This document shows positions 7,736 through 16,784 of a stretch of DNA of 64,000 bases, in pieces; position 1 is the stretch's first letter; each line of letters opens with the position of its first letter. The notes beneath the pieces are model-generated. The model had not been told where the DNA came from and made no database searches. It saw only the letters and a list, made by a program, of their open reading frames with translations. This DNA is from Mucilaginibacter gossypii (GTDB taxonomy: Bacteria; Bacteroidota; Bacteroidia; Sphingobacteriales; Sphingobacteriaceae). The stretch lies in assembly GCF_900100945.1 (NCBI RefSeq), contig NZ_FNCG01000014.1, positions 124,001-188,000 on the forward strand. The letters are read 5' to 3'. A program made the translations under genes and the position numbers.

Positions 7736-9638
7736 TATAAGCTCTTTGGTTTTTACCTTCCATCCAGTTAACAAAGGCGCGGTTAACAACCTTGTTACCA
7801 CCCGGGGTTGGGTAATCACCACTGAAATACCAATCACCCAGGTTATCAGGGCAGGCTATGTGCAGGTTATCTAAGGTTTGATAAATTACCTGTACCTCAC
7901 AATTCACATTTTTAGGTGTGATGATCTGCGCAATACGGTCAGAGATCTGCTGATCGGTAAACAAGGCATAAATCTCTTTCACATAGTTTTCAACTTCTTC
8001 CTTAGGCAGTTTCTGGCTGTCTTTACATTTTTGATAAACATCCAGGATCACATCTTCCCTGCCCATCTCTTTTAACAAACTGATTGCAGCTTCAAATGCA
8101 ACAAATTCACCCATACGTGACATGTCAATCCCATAGCAATCGGGGTAACGGATCTGCGGAGCAGATGAAACCACAACTACTTTTTTAGGGCCAAGCCTGT
8201 CAAGAATTTTCAGGATACTTTGTTTCAGTGTAGTACCACGAACTATAGAGTCATCCAATACCACTAAGGTATCGGTGCCTTTTCTGATCAATCCGTAAGT
8301 AGTATCGTATACGTGGGCCACCATTTCGCTGCGATCCGCGTCCTGGGTGATGAAAGTACGCAGTTTAACATCCTTAATGGCTATTTTTTCAACCCTTGGG
8401 GCTACCTGTAATATTTCGGTAAGCTTTTCTTCGGTAATGTCGCTTCCAAGCTCAAGCAGTTTTTCGTACTGATATTTCTTTACATACTTATGCATACCCT
8501 CAACCATACCATAAAAGGCAACTTCGGCGGTGTTGGGTATGTAAGAGAATACCGTATTTTTAATGTCATGATTAACAAAATCCAATATCTGCGGGCAAAG
8601 CAGGCGACCTAATTGCTTACGCTCACGGTAAATGGCCGAGTCGCTGCCGCGCGAAAAGTAGATCCGCTCAAAAGAACAGGCTTTCTTTTCTTTTGGCTCA
8701 CTGAACATATCCTCGGTTATCTTACCATTCTTTTTAACGATCAACGCATGGCCGGGGCGAATTTCCCTGATCTCCTCCATCGGCACGTTAAATGCCGTTT
8801 GGATAGCAGGGCGTTCAGATGCTGCAACAACGATCTCATCATTATAATAATAAAATGCCGGACGGATACCCACCGGATCGCGCATTACAAAGGCATCTCC
8901 GTGGCCAAGGATCCCGGCAATAGTATAACCGCCATCCCAGTTCTTGGCCGATTTACGGAGGATCTTGGCAACATCCATATCATTAGCTATAAGCTTACTG
9001 ATCTCCATGTTATCATCTAATCCCTCACGTTTGTACTGATCGAACAAGCCCTGGTTTTCAGTATCGATGAAGTGGCCTATTTTTTCGAGCACAGTAACCG
9101 TATCGGCCTTTTCCTTTGGATGCTGACCTAATGCATACAGTTGTTGCAGTAATTCATCAACATTGGTCATGTTAAAATTACCGGCAATAACCAGGTTACG
9201 GGTCATCCAGTTGTTTTGCCTCAAAAACGGGTGGCAGCTTTCAATGCTGTTTTTGCCGTGGGTACCATAACGCAGGTGCCCTAACAAAACCTCGCCGGTA
9301 AAGCTCACATGTTCTTTAAGCCACTCAGCGTCCGCCATTTTTTCGGGGGTCTCTTTCTGAATGTCCGCAAATTTCTTTTGGATATATTCAAAAATGTCGG
9401 CAACGGCATTTGAGGCCATTGAGCGGTGACGGCTAATGTATCTTTTGCCCGGTTCAATATCCAGTTTAATGGTAGCAACACCTGCGCCATCCTGGCCGCG
9501 GTTGTGTTGTTTTTCCATTAAGAGATAAAGTTTGTTCAGGCCGTACAGTGCAGTTCCGTACTTTTTCTGATAATAAGATAGTGGCTTTAGTAAGCGGATA
9601 AATGCCACACCGCATTCATGTTTAATCTGATCGCTCAT
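7731..9638 (-). CDS. Amidophosphoribosyltransferase-like class II amidotransferase (long form)
   Basis: A 635-residue PurF-type protein. The N-terminal glutaminase domain (about 9-270) starts with Cys9 in HECGVAFI, so an eight-residue propeptide would have to be removed to expose the nucleophile; NRGQDGAG and LGHLRYGTHG are glutamine-site motifs. The C-terminal half has the PRPP loop VVLDDSIVRGTT. Canonical PurF makes 5-phosphoribosylamine from PRPP and glutamine, the first step of purine synthesis. This protein is about 130 residues longer than canonical PurF: there is an insertion between the two domains' landmarks, and the usual GVPDSS segment is replaced by YIPNTAEVAFYG. It may be the Bacteroidota PurF paralogue rather than the housekeeping enzyme. 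Confidence 0.85.
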   Translation of the reverse strand: MSDQIKHECGVAFIRLLKPLSYYQKKYGTALYGLNKLYLLMEKQHNRGQDGAGVATIKLDIEPGKRYISRHRSMASNAVADIFEYIQKKFADIQKETPEKMADAEWLKEHVSFTGEVLLGHLRYGTHGKNSIESCHPFLRQNNWMTRNLVIAGNFNMTNVDELLQQLYALGQHPKEKADTVTVLEKIGHFIDTENQGLFDQYKREGLDDNMEISKLIANDMDVAKILRKSAKNWDGGYTIAGILGHGDAFVMRDPVGIRPAFYYYNDEIVVAASERPAIQTAFNVPMEEIREIRPGHALIVKKNGKITEDMFSEPKEKKACSFERIYFSRGSDSAIYRERKQLGRLLCPQILDFVNHDIKNTVFSYIPNTAEVAFYGMVEGMHKYVKKYQYEKLLELGSDITEEKLTEILQVAPRVEKIAIKDVKLRTFITQDADRSEMVAHVYDTTYGLIRKGTDTLVVLDDSIVRGTTLKQSILKILDRLGPKKVVVVSSAPQIRYPDCYGIDMSRMGEFVAFEAAISLLKEMGREDVILDVYQKCKDSQKLPKEEVENYVKEIYALFTDQQISDRIAQIITPKNVNCEVQVIYQTLDNLHIACPDNLGDWYFSGDYPTPGGNKVVNRAFVNWMEGKNQRAYM

Positions 9639-9655
9639 GATTCGGAATGAGGCTG

Positions 9656-9663
9656 CAAAGGTA
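9656..9663 (-). promoter_or_regulatory. Predicted -7 box of the purF-like gene
   Basis: On the minus strand this reads TACCTTTG, matching the Bacteroidota -7 consensus TAnnTTTG, 18 bases before the ATG. No good -33 TTTG is visible. Confidence 0.5.
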
Positions 9664-9811
9664 TCATTTTAAAATGAAGTATCGGTAAAATCTATTGTCA
9701 TAAATTAGTAGTTTATTGATTGCCTGGTTGACTTGGTGAATGATTGATTTAATGAGTAGCTATCGCACTGAAAACCAGACATTAACATAATCAACCCAAT
9801 AAACCACACAC

Positions 9812-11791
9812 CTATTTCTTAAACCCAACCATCTGATGCAGCTTAACCGGGTCATAGATCCGGCCTTCTTTTATTACTACCGATACTTTCCTGATCTCCC
9901 TGATATTACGCAGCGGATCACCATCGATAATAACAAGGTCGGCTTGCTTTCCCGCTTCAACCGAACCTGTTGTTTTATCAAGCCCCATCACCATTGCCGG
10001 TGTTATCGTTGCTGTTTTGATAGCCTGCGCCGGGGTAAGACCGGCTTCAACATATAATTCAAGTTCGCGGTCAAGACTATAGCCGGGGAACCCCATATCT
10101 GTGCCTGCAACAATAGTAACTCCGGCATCATGCAATACCTTAACGGTTTTCTTCATGCTTTCATACAAAGGTTTCAGCTTAGCGGCCTTTTCCGGTTCTT
10201 CGCCCATGTTTTTAAACAATGCCTGGAGCGGCAGCGGCAGGGTATAATAGTTGGGCTCCAGTTTGGTTATATCATCCTTAACATTACGGAAGGCGAGCTC
10301 GAAAACACCTATGGTGGGATCAATTACCACATGATGGTCTTTTATAAACTTAATAGCCGCAATACTTACCGAATCATCGAAAATAACCGACCTGTCCTTA
10401 TCCCGTTTCATGATTGAATACACATACTGTACGTGGTTAACCATATTCATCCCCGAATCAACGCCTTGCTGAAGGGTCATGCCCTGCGGGATATGGCCTG
10501 TTACGGTTAAACCCAATCGGTGTGCCTCATCACAAATAACTTTAACTATAGCCGGTTTAACCGAACTATAGATCTTGATCTGCTGAAAGCCATTTTCTTT
10601 ATAACGGTCTACTGCCTTTATAGCATCTTCCTTAGTATCCGCTTGGATAATCCCCAATGCATAAGGCCCTTTGCCGTCAATAATTCCAGCTTTAATGATG
10701 TTGGGGCCCACGCCTTTGCCGCCATCAATAGCGGTTTTTATAGCGTTGATATAACCAAATTCGTTACCACAATCGCGCACAGTAGTTACACCTGCTGCAA
10801 GATAGGCCGGCCCCCACTCTGCCTGTTCAAAGTGCGAGTGCATATCCCACAAGCCTGGTAAAATGGTTTTCCCTTTGGCGTCAATAAGCTTAGCCCCTGC
10901 CGGTATTTTAACCTCACCAACCTTGCCCGTTTGTTTAATAATGCCGTTTTCTATCAAAACAATGGCATTGGGGATGCTTACACCGGTGTTTACATCAATT
11001 AGGTTGCCACCGGTAATAGCTATTATCTTATCTGCTTTACCTGTTGGTGCGGCCGCTTCCGCAAATAGCTCCATACCATAAGTAGCCGCCTTACTGATGA
11101 GCTGCGGTAACAGTTCTTCGTAAGGTACCCGCATCATTTCCAGTTTGTCACCCTCCGCGTCATTAGTTATCAGGCATATGAGTTTACCTTCATTATCAGT
11201 CCAAACCAGTTCGTTACCCCAAACCAGTCCGCTTATGGTGAGCCGGTTAAGCGTGAGCGGTTTACCGTTAAACTTAAGCTGATCAATACCTGCTTTTTTG
11301 ATCTGTACCGCGCCAAATGGCAGTGTATGGATGCTTGCAGGTTGTTTATGTTTATTCCAATACTGGATGAGCACCTGCTGCACAGTGCCCGGCGAATAGC
11401 CCGCTACCGGGAAGCTGGGCGACAGTACTTTTTGTGTATAAGATGAATCGTTAACCCTGATTGCAGCTTCGCCTCCGCGAATAGTTATTTTATCATCAAT
11501 GGTCGAAAATCTTGAAGTATTGCCTTTTATAGTCAATTCCAGTGGATCGGCTACGGGGTTCACCTTCAACTCGGCAGTAAGCGGCACCGGCGAACCGCGG
11601 TCAACAAACTTAAAATCGATATTATAATGAACAGCATCTTTATACTTGTGCACGTAATAGGTTTCCTTACCAATGTGTTGCTCAAACTTATGCAGAAAAA
11701 AGGTACCGCTATCGGTTGGCAAATCGGTTTGTGCATTGGCGTTTGTTATTAAGGCCGAAAAGGCGGCAAATAATAATAAAGATGTTTTCAT
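9812..11791 (-). CDS. Secreted amidohydrolase family protein
   Basis: A 659-residue protein from ATG 11791 with a signal peptide (MKTSLLLFAAFSALITNANAQ). The frame is open further upstream, but that part is not signal-like. Residues ~20-250 are a beta-rich N-terminal region. From ~255 there is an imidazolonepropionase-like amidohydrolase: ITGGNLIDVNTG, metal-site HSH in LPGLWDMHSHFEQ, a later metal His in VTGHIPQG, the catalytic Asp in VAGTDMGFPG, and the closing GSVEAGKQADLVIIDGDP. Such enzymes hydrolyse cyclic amides or dipeptides; the substrate is unknown. It probably acts in the periplasm or on the cell surface. Confidence 0.88.
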   Translation of the reverse strand: MKTSLLLFAAFSALITNANAQTDLPTDSGTFFLHKFEQHIGKETYYVHKYKDAVHYNIDFKFVDRGSPVPLTAELKVNPVADPLELTIKGNTSRFSTIDDKITIRGGEAAIRVNDSSYTQKVLSPSFPVAGYSPGTVQQVLIQYWNKHKQPASIHTLPFGAVQIKKAGIDQLKFNGKPLTLNRLTISGLVWGNELVWTDNEGKLICLITNDAEGDKLEMMRVPYEELLPQLISKAATYGMELFAEAAAPTGKADKIIAITGGNLIDVNTGVSIPNAIVLIENGIIKQTGKVGEVKIPAGAKLIDAKGKTILPGLWDMHSHFEQAEWGPAYLAAGVTTVRDCGNEFGYINAIKTAIDGGKGVGPNIIKAGIIDGKGPYALGIIQADTKEDAIKAVDRYKENGFQQIKIYSSVKPAIVKVICDEAHRLGLTVTGHIPQGMTLQQGVDSGMNMVNHVQYVYSIMKRDKDRSVIFDDSVSIAAIKFIKDHHVVIDPTIGVFELAFRNVKDDITKLEPNYYTLPLPLQALFKNMGEEPEKAAKLKPLYESMKKTVKVLHDAGVTIVAGTDMGFPGYSLDRELELYVEAGLTPAQAIKTATITPAMVMGLDKTTGSVEAGKQADLVIIDGDPLRNIREIRKVSVVIKEGRIYDPVKLHQMVGFKK

Positions 11792-11858
11792 AAGGTCAGT
11801 AATGTTAATGTAAGATAACGGTTTGTTTGGGATGTTACAAAACAGTTTTTTTGTGCAG

Positions 11859-11882
11859 GGACGCATAATTGCGCCTTCTGAC
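11859..11882. repeat. Remnant of family C repeat
   Basis: GGGACGCATAATTGCG resembles one arm of the perfect inverted repeat at 24014-24089. Only one half is present, between two minus-strand genes. Confidence 0.5.
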
Positions 11883-11909
11883 CAACCACATCATCAAAGC
11901 AAAAAATCT

Positions 11910-12518
11910 TCACCCAATACTTCTAAACGTTATATTAATCCTTGCCCCCAGCATCCTGCTTGTTTTGGGTACCTGGTGAAGCCAGTGATGCTGCGTTTGC
12001 CCCTGCATGATCAGCAGATCGCCGTTGTTAAGTACGACAGATACTTTAGCATTCTTTTGCCGCTTATGCTTAAACTGAAAAACCCGCGAAGCGCCAAATG
12101 ATACCGAAGCGATTACAGGGTTACCGCCAAGCTCGCTTTCATCATCACTATGCCAGCCCATACTGTTGCTGCCGTCACGGTAATAATTAAGCAGCGCTGT
12201 ATTAAACCGGTGACCGCATTGCTGCTCCGCCGCCTGCTTAATGCTATTAAGCAGCGGGCTAAACTTAACCGGCACATTTACCACACCTGAATATACATAT
12301 ACTTCATCGCGCTCTCCGTACCAGGCCGTAAGCCGTGGGAAGTTCACTTCCCTGCCGTAGATCTTCATTTTATCCTGCTTCCATGGTGTTTCCTCAACCA
12401 GCCGCGTAAATACATCTTCCTTATAAAAATGGGGATAAAGCAATACCTCTCCATCAAAAGGCAATAAGTTTTTTGGCGCACCAAACAGGTTCAGCTGGTC
12501 ATTATTGAATAGATCCAT
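11910..12518 (-). CDS. AlkB-like 2OG-Fe(II) dioxygenase
   Basis: A 202-residue protein from ATG 12518; a TTG at 12524 is an alternative. It has the iron ligands HxD in MGWHSDDESELG and a distal His in HHWLHQVPK, plus the 2-oxoglutarate-binding RMLGARINITFR. FPRLTAWYG and YRDGSNSMGWH are nucleotide-recognition features of AlkB/ALKBH2-type DNA repair dioxygenases, which reverse N-alkyl lesions by oxidative demethylation. Length is typical of the family. A four-palindrome array lies 50-120 bases upstream of its start, suggesting regulated expression. Confidence 0.9.
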   Translation of the reverse strand: MDLFNNDQLNLFGAPKNLLPFDGEVLLYPHFYKEDVFTRLVEETPWKQDKMKIYGREVNFPRLTAWYGERDEVYVYSGVVNVPVKFSPLLNSIKQAAEQQCGHRFNTALLNYYRDGSNSMGWHSDDESELGGNPVIASVSFGASRVFQFKHKRQKNAKVSVVLNNGDLLIMQGQTQHHWLHQVPKTSRMLGARINITFRSIG

Positions 12519-12566
12519 GTTCAAATATCTGTATTACATACCATAAAACACGATGGGCCACTCTGC

Positions 12567-12636
12567 TATCAGAATGATAAAACCTATCATTTTGATAGCT
12601 TTTCCTCATATTGAGAAAATCTTTCTCATTTTGATA
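12567..12636. promoter_or_regulatory. Array of four TCA-N3-TGA palindromes (putative operators)
   Basis: Four sites share TCA-N3-TGA: TATCAGAATGATA (12567-12579), TATCATTTTGATA (12585-12597), CTCATATTGAG (12605-12615) and CTCATTTTGATA (12625-12636). Their centres are 18, 19 and 20 bp apart, near two helical turns. The first two have wider palindromy (CTATCA/TGATAG), reminiscent of half-sites bound by TetR-type repressors but with a 3-bp spacer. The array lies in the 315-bp gap between the divergent alkB-like and kup genes, closer to alkB-like. The rest of that gap (12637-12833) shows no gene. Confidence 0.55.
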
Positions 12637-12833
12637 AACTCCTATAACACAAGCCTGTAAATAAAGCAAAAAACGTTGTGGCATGTTTATTGGCCATGCG
12701 GCCTCACAATACAAAATAAATTTACGATGGCATTGTTTATCGCTGCTACAGCAAAATTTACAAAACGGACAATAAGTTCCTTCATTGCAGCTGGTATCAT
12801 CTCCTCTTTTTCCCCTAACAATTTATACATTTC

Positions 12834-14843
12834 ATGAATTCGCACGTTAAGCAACTCACTTTCGCGGGTATGATCGTTACCCTCGGCATTATTTTTGGCG
12901 ATATCGGTACCTCTCCCCTTTATGTTTTTCAAACCCTGTTGGTTGAAGGCGGTAAGGTGAACCCCGCGCTGGTATTAGGCTCTATCTCCTGTATCTTCTG
13001 GACACTCACACTGCAAACCACTTTCAAGTATATCGTTATTACGCTGCAGGCTGATAACAAAGGCGAGGGCGGTATTTTTTCATTATACGCACTGGTAAGA
13101 CGTTACGGTAAATGGCTGGCTATTCCTGCTATAATTGGCGCAGGTACTTTGCTTGCCGATGGTATCATTACCCCACCCATCTCTGTAACCTCGGCCATTG
13201 AAGGTTTAAATTTAGTACCGGCATTTTCAACCGTTATTGTCCCCGGCAACAACCTGATCCTCATTATTGTAATTAGCATCATTTTATTGCTGTTCTTTTT
13301 TCAGCAGTTTGGCACCAAGGTGGTCGGTTCGGCATTCGGGCCGGTTATGCTGCTGTGGTTTATTATGCTGGGCGTATTAGGCACTATACAGATAACACAT
13401 TTCCCATCTATCTTTAAAGCTCTCAATCCTTATTATGGCGCCCATTTACTGATGGACCATCCTAAAGGCTTCTGGTTGTTAGGCGCGGTATTTTTATGTA
13501 CCACTGGCGCCGAAGCCCTATACTCCGACCTGGGCCATTGCGGCAGGCGCAATATCCAGGTAAGCTGGATCTTTGTGAAAACAACCCTGATATTAAACTA
13601 CCTGGGGCAGGGCGCCTGGGTGCTGTCACAAGCACCGGGTAAGAACTTTACCGGCGTTAACCCTTTCTTTGAAATCGTTCCCCATTTCTTCCTGCTACCT
13701 GCGATAGCTTTGGCTACACTGGCAACCATTATTGCCAGCCAGGCTTTAATCAGTGGTTCATTTACGCTAATCAGTGAGGCGGTAAGCATGAATTTTTGGC
13801 CAAGGATCACCATCAAATACCCGTCAAATATCCGCGGGCAGATCTATATTCCAAGCATCAACTGGATACTGTGTATCGGCTGCATCCTGGTATCGCTCTA
13901 TTTCCGTACCTCAAGCGCAATGACGGCTGCTTACGGATTCAGCATCACCATTGCTATGCTTAGCACTACCATTTTAATGTATTACTTTATGCGCTATGTA
14001 AAGCACTGGCCTGTATGGCTGGTTACCATTATCCTGTGCTTATTTGTAACCGTCGAATTCTCCTTTTTTGTAGCGAACGCGGTTAAAATACTAAAACGTT
14101 TGTTTTTTGTGGGATTTGAAGTTGGTCTGATCTTTACGATGTACACCTGGTTTAAAGCCCGTAAAATCAATAACCGCTTCCTTCATTTTACCGACATCAA
14201 GGAGAAACTGCCTTTACTAAACGCACTGAGCAATGATACTACCATAAACAAATACGCTACGCACCTGATCTATCTTACCAAAGCCAATAATGGCAAACAA
14301 ATTGAAGAAAAGATCATCTACTCCATCATGAGCCGCCGTCCTAAACGTGCCGACACCTATTGGTTTGTGCACATTGAACGTACCGACGAGCCATACACGA
14401 TGGAGTACAGTGTTGACCAAATTGAGCCGGGCAAAGTCATCCGCGTAGAATTCCGTTTGGGCTTCAGGATCCAGCCGCGGGTAAACGTATTGTTCCGTAA
14501 AGTAGTTGAAGATATGGTTGAACGTGGCGAGATTGATATCTCCAGCAATTACCCATCATTAAAACAATACAATATGGCTGCCGATTTCAGGTTTGTGATC
14601 ATGGAGAAATTCCTGTCGTACAATAACGTGTTCAACGTATCGGAGAGCTTTATCCTCAACAGCTATTTTGCCATTAAAAAACTGGCCCAGTCAGAAGCTA
14701 AAGCTTTTGGACTTGATACCAGTGAAACACGAATTGAAAAGATTCCGCTGGTGGTAAAACCGGTTAATAATATCCACATAAAAAGGGTTGACCCGGTTAC
14801 GCATAAAGCGGTTGAAGGTATGGGTAAGAAAGTTTTTGCGTAG
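12834..14843 (+). CDS. kup: KUP-family potassium uptake protein
   Basis: A 669-residue inner-membrane protein from ATG 12834. The first helix has GIIFGDIGTSPLYVFQ, then FKYIVITLQADNKGEGGIFSLYALVRR and LLADGIITPPISVTSAIEGL, the signature of KUP/HAK/KT potassium transporters. It has about twelve hydrophobic segments (residues 10-450) and a cytoplasmic C-terminal domain (~450-669). It carries K+ in by proton symport. A second kup starts at 63188 and shares these motifs, so the strain has at least two. It probably has its own promoter in the gap shared with the alkB-like gene. Confidence 0.96.
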   Translation: MNSHVKQLTFAGMIVTLGIIFGDIGTSPLYVFQTLLVEGGKVNPALVLGSISCIFWTLTLQTTFKYIVITLQADNKGEGGIFSLYALVRRYGKWLAIPAIIGAGTLLADGIITPPISVTSAIEGLNLVPAFSTVIVPGNNLILIIVISIILLLFFFQQFGTKVVGSAFGPVMLLWFIMLGVLGTIQITHFPSIFKALNPYYGAHLLMDHPKGFWLLGAVFLCTTGAEALYSDLGHCGRRNIQVSWIFVKTTLILNYLGQGAWVLSQAPGKNFTGVNPFFEIVPHFFLLPAIALATLATIIASQALISGSFTLISEAVSMNFWPRITIKYPSNIRGQIYIPSINWILCIGCILVSLYFRTSSAMTAAYGFSITIAMLSTTILMYYFMRYVKHWPVWLVTIILCLFVTVEFSFFVANAVKILKRLFFVGFEVGLIFTMYTWFKARKINNRFLHFTDIKEKLPLLNALSNDTTINKYATHLIYLTKANNGKQIEEKIIYSIMSRRPKRADTYWFVHIERTDEPYTMEYSVDQIEPGKVIRVEFRLGFRIQPRVNVLFRKVVEDMVERGEIDISSNYPSLKQYNMAADFRFVIMEKFLSYNNVFNVSESFILNSYFAIKKLAQSEAKAFGLDTSETRIEKIPLVVKPVNNIHIKRVDPVTHKAVEGMGKKVFA

Positions 14844-14865
14844 CGCTAACCGCTATGTATTAACT

Positions 14866-14925
14866 CCCCCTACATCGCTGTACGTGTTGCCCCTTTTTGC
14901 TTCGCAAAGAGGGGCTTTATTTTTC
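14866..14925. repeat. Dispersed repeat, family H
   Basis: TAACTCCCCCTACATCGCTG is followed by TGCTTCGCAAAGAGGGGC, an internal hairpin with CCCC/GGGG arms. A diverged copy lies at 41527-41600 (TAACTCATCCCTACTTCGCT and TGCTTCGCAAAGCGGGG). It abuts a gene remnant. Confidence 0.65.
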
Positions 14926-14926
14926 T

Positions 14927-15148
14927 CCCTTTTGCGCTCATGACATCCTTGTTTATGGAGGAGATTCGTTTGTATCATCTTTAATTCAACATGATTTGGT
15001 TGATGAGTTTTATTTGCTTGTAAACCCTGCTGAGATTGGTAACGGACAACAAACCTTTAACCCTTTAAAAAATGATTTAGAGTTAAAATTGGTGAATTGT
15101 GAACCATTTGCCTGTGGTGCGGCTTTGCTTTATTATACCAGGGCGTAA
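14927..15148 (+). pseudogene. Remnant of a RibD_C/dihydrofolate reductase-type gene
   Basis: The frame encodes about 70 residues with DILVYGGDSFVSSLIQHDLV, DEFYLLVNPAEIGNGQQTF and a C-terminal ACGAALLYYTR. This corresponds to the last third of RibD C-terminal domain (DHFR-like) proteins, which are normally about 180 residues with an N-terminal nucleotide-binding half. That half is absent; upstream sequence is the family-H repeat. No credible start exists at the right place, so I read this as a truncated gene left by deletion or repeat insertion. Confidence 0.6.
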
Positions 15149-15159
15149 AAAAAGGCTCC

Positions 15160-15300
15160 CTCCTCCGCGCCCGTTCTCGAGAGGAGGTTTTTAAGTTTTT
15201 CTCCCTAATGGCGTCACGCCTACCATAATATCAGGGAGCGTGTAAGCTCCTGTTAAAAAGCCATTCAATAATGGGCGCTTGAACCCGCGTTAATATTTTT
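15160..15300. other. Gap with degenerate repeat sequence
   Basis: Between the gene remnant and the amt terminator there are GGCTCCCTCCTC / GAGAGGAGG and AGGGAGCGTGTAAGCTCC words that partly pair with each other. There is no open frame with recognisable content. It probably holds decayed repeat elements of the same kind as family H. Confidence 0.4.
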
Positions 15301-15314
15301 CACTACCCTTTAAA

Positions 15315-15342
15315 ACAAAAAAAACCCGGCCTTGCGGCCGGG
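15315..15342 (-). terminator. Terminator of amt
   Basis: A GC-rich hairpin, CCCGGCC/GGCCGGG (15325-15342) with a 4-nt loop, is followed on the minus strand by eight T. It lies 40 bases after the amt stop and ends the nuo-amt transcription block. Confidence 0.9.
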
Positions 15343-15381
15343 AATTTCATTAGATTTATTGGATTGGTTGGAAATACGTGA

Positions 15382-16689
15382 TTATAATTTTTCGCCGTGC
15401 TGGCTGATATCAAGACCTTGTTCTTCTTCTTCGGCCGATACCCTTAACGGCGAGATCATGTCGGTGATCTTTAACAATAATAATGAACCAAAGAATGCGA
15501 ATATCGATACGCACACTAATGCTACCAACTGTACAAGGAACAGGTGTGTCTCGCCAAAAAACAAACCGTTACCTGTTGTATTATTAGCATTTACATGCTG
15601 ATTGGCAAATACGCCGGTTAACAGCATCCCCACCATACCGCCAACGCCGTGACAAGGGAATACATCAAGCGTGTCATCAATAGAAGTACGGGTACGCCAT
15701 TCCACAACCAGGTTACTCACCACAGCCGATATGATACCGATAGCCAGCGAGTGCGGCACCGATACAAAGCCGGCGGCAGGTGTAATAGCCACCAAACCTA
15801 CAACAGCGCCAATACAGGTACCCATTGCAGATGGTTTGCGGCCAAGCAGCATATCAAAAAAGATCCAGGTAACACCTGCAGCTGCCGAAGCAGTGGTACT
15901 GGTTGCCAAAGCGGTAACCGCCAAAGCGTTTGCGCCAAAAGCCGAACCGGCATTGAAACCAAACCAACCGAACCACAACAAGCCCGTACCTATCATTACG
16001 TAGGTAATCCGTGCCGGAGAATGATTAGCCTCGTTACGGCGTTTTAAATATAAGGCCGATGCCAGGGCAGCCCATCCGGCCGACATATGCACTACCGTAC
16101 CACCTGCAAAGTCAAGCACACCAAATTTGGCCAATATGCCATCAGGGTGCCAGGTGCAATGCGCCAGCGGCGAGAATATGAAAATAGAAAACAGTACCAG
16201 GAAAATAATATACGAGTTAAAACGGATGCGCTCGGCAAATGCACCAGTAATAAGCGCCGGGGTAATAATGGCGAATTTTAACTGGTACATGGCAAATAAT
16301 AACAACGGAATGGTTGGAGCGGCTTTCCAGGTGGCGTTACCTAACATGCCCTTCATCATGAAATAAGTTCCGGGGTTACCGATAAGGCCATAAAAGCTAT
16401 CGCCGAAGGCCAGGCTGAAACCAAAGATCCCCCACATTACCGTAATGATCACCATACAAATAATACTTTGCAGCATGGTGGAGATCACATTCTTCTTATT
16501 AACCATTCCCCCGTAAAAAAACGCAAGACCGGGTGTCATGATCAAAACCAGCGCCGTCGACATCAGCATCCAGGCTATATCGCCCGTATTAAAATTGGGA
16601 TGACCGGAATCCTTAAAATCAACCGACGGAAAAATGAAAGTAAGGGAAAGTATAATTAAGATCAGGAAAAAAGGGAAATACCTCTTCAT
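15382..16689 (-). CDS. amt: Ammonium transporter
   Basis: A 435-residue Amt/MEP/Rh protein. An N-terminal hydrophobic segment is followed by NTGDIAWMLMSTALVLIMTPGLAFFYGG, the first Amt helix, then CTWHPDGILAKFGVLDFAGGTVVHM with the conserved Asp and pore His region, LLWFGWFGFNAGSAF, and the distal pore His in DVFPCHGVGGMVGM. It forms trimers that conduct ammonium across the inner membrane. No glnB/glnK gene is adjacent, although amt is often paired with one. It lies 95 bases downstream of nuoN on the same strand and is either the end of the nuo block or separately transcribed. Confidence 0.95.
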   Translation of the reverse strand: MKRYFPFFLILIILSLTFIFPSVDFKDSGHPNFNTGDIAWMLMSTALVLIMTPGLAFFYGGMVNKKNVISTMLQSIICMVIITVMWGIFGFSLAFGDSFYGLIGNPGTYFMMKGMLGNATWKAAPTIPLLLFAMYQLKFAIITPALITGAFAERIRFNSYIIFLVLFSIFIFSPLAHCTWHPDGILAKFGVLDFAGGTVVHMSAGWAALASALYLKRRNEANHSPARITYVMIGTGLLWFGWFGFNAGSAFGANALAVTALATSTTASAAAGVTWIFFDMLLGRKPSAMGTCIGAVVGLVAITPAAGFVSVPHSLAIGIISAVVSNLVVEWRTRTSIDDTLDVFPCHGVGGMVGMLLTGVFANQHVNANNTTGNGLFFGETHLFLVQLVALVCVSIFAFFGSLLLLKITDMISPLRVSAEEEEQGLDISQHGEKL

Positions 16690-16784
16690 TTATTCAGAAA
16701 AAATATGTTTTAAATCGGCATGAAAGTTAGTGTTTTTTCTAAAAACAAAAGAAAATAATTGACTTTTGTTAAAAAAAACAACTA

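Noticed and set aside
15649..16366. Long plus-strand frames opposite amt (132, 110 and 79 codons)
   Set aside because: Antisense to conserved Amt helices; the low-complexity Thr/Ala-rich translations are typical shadows.
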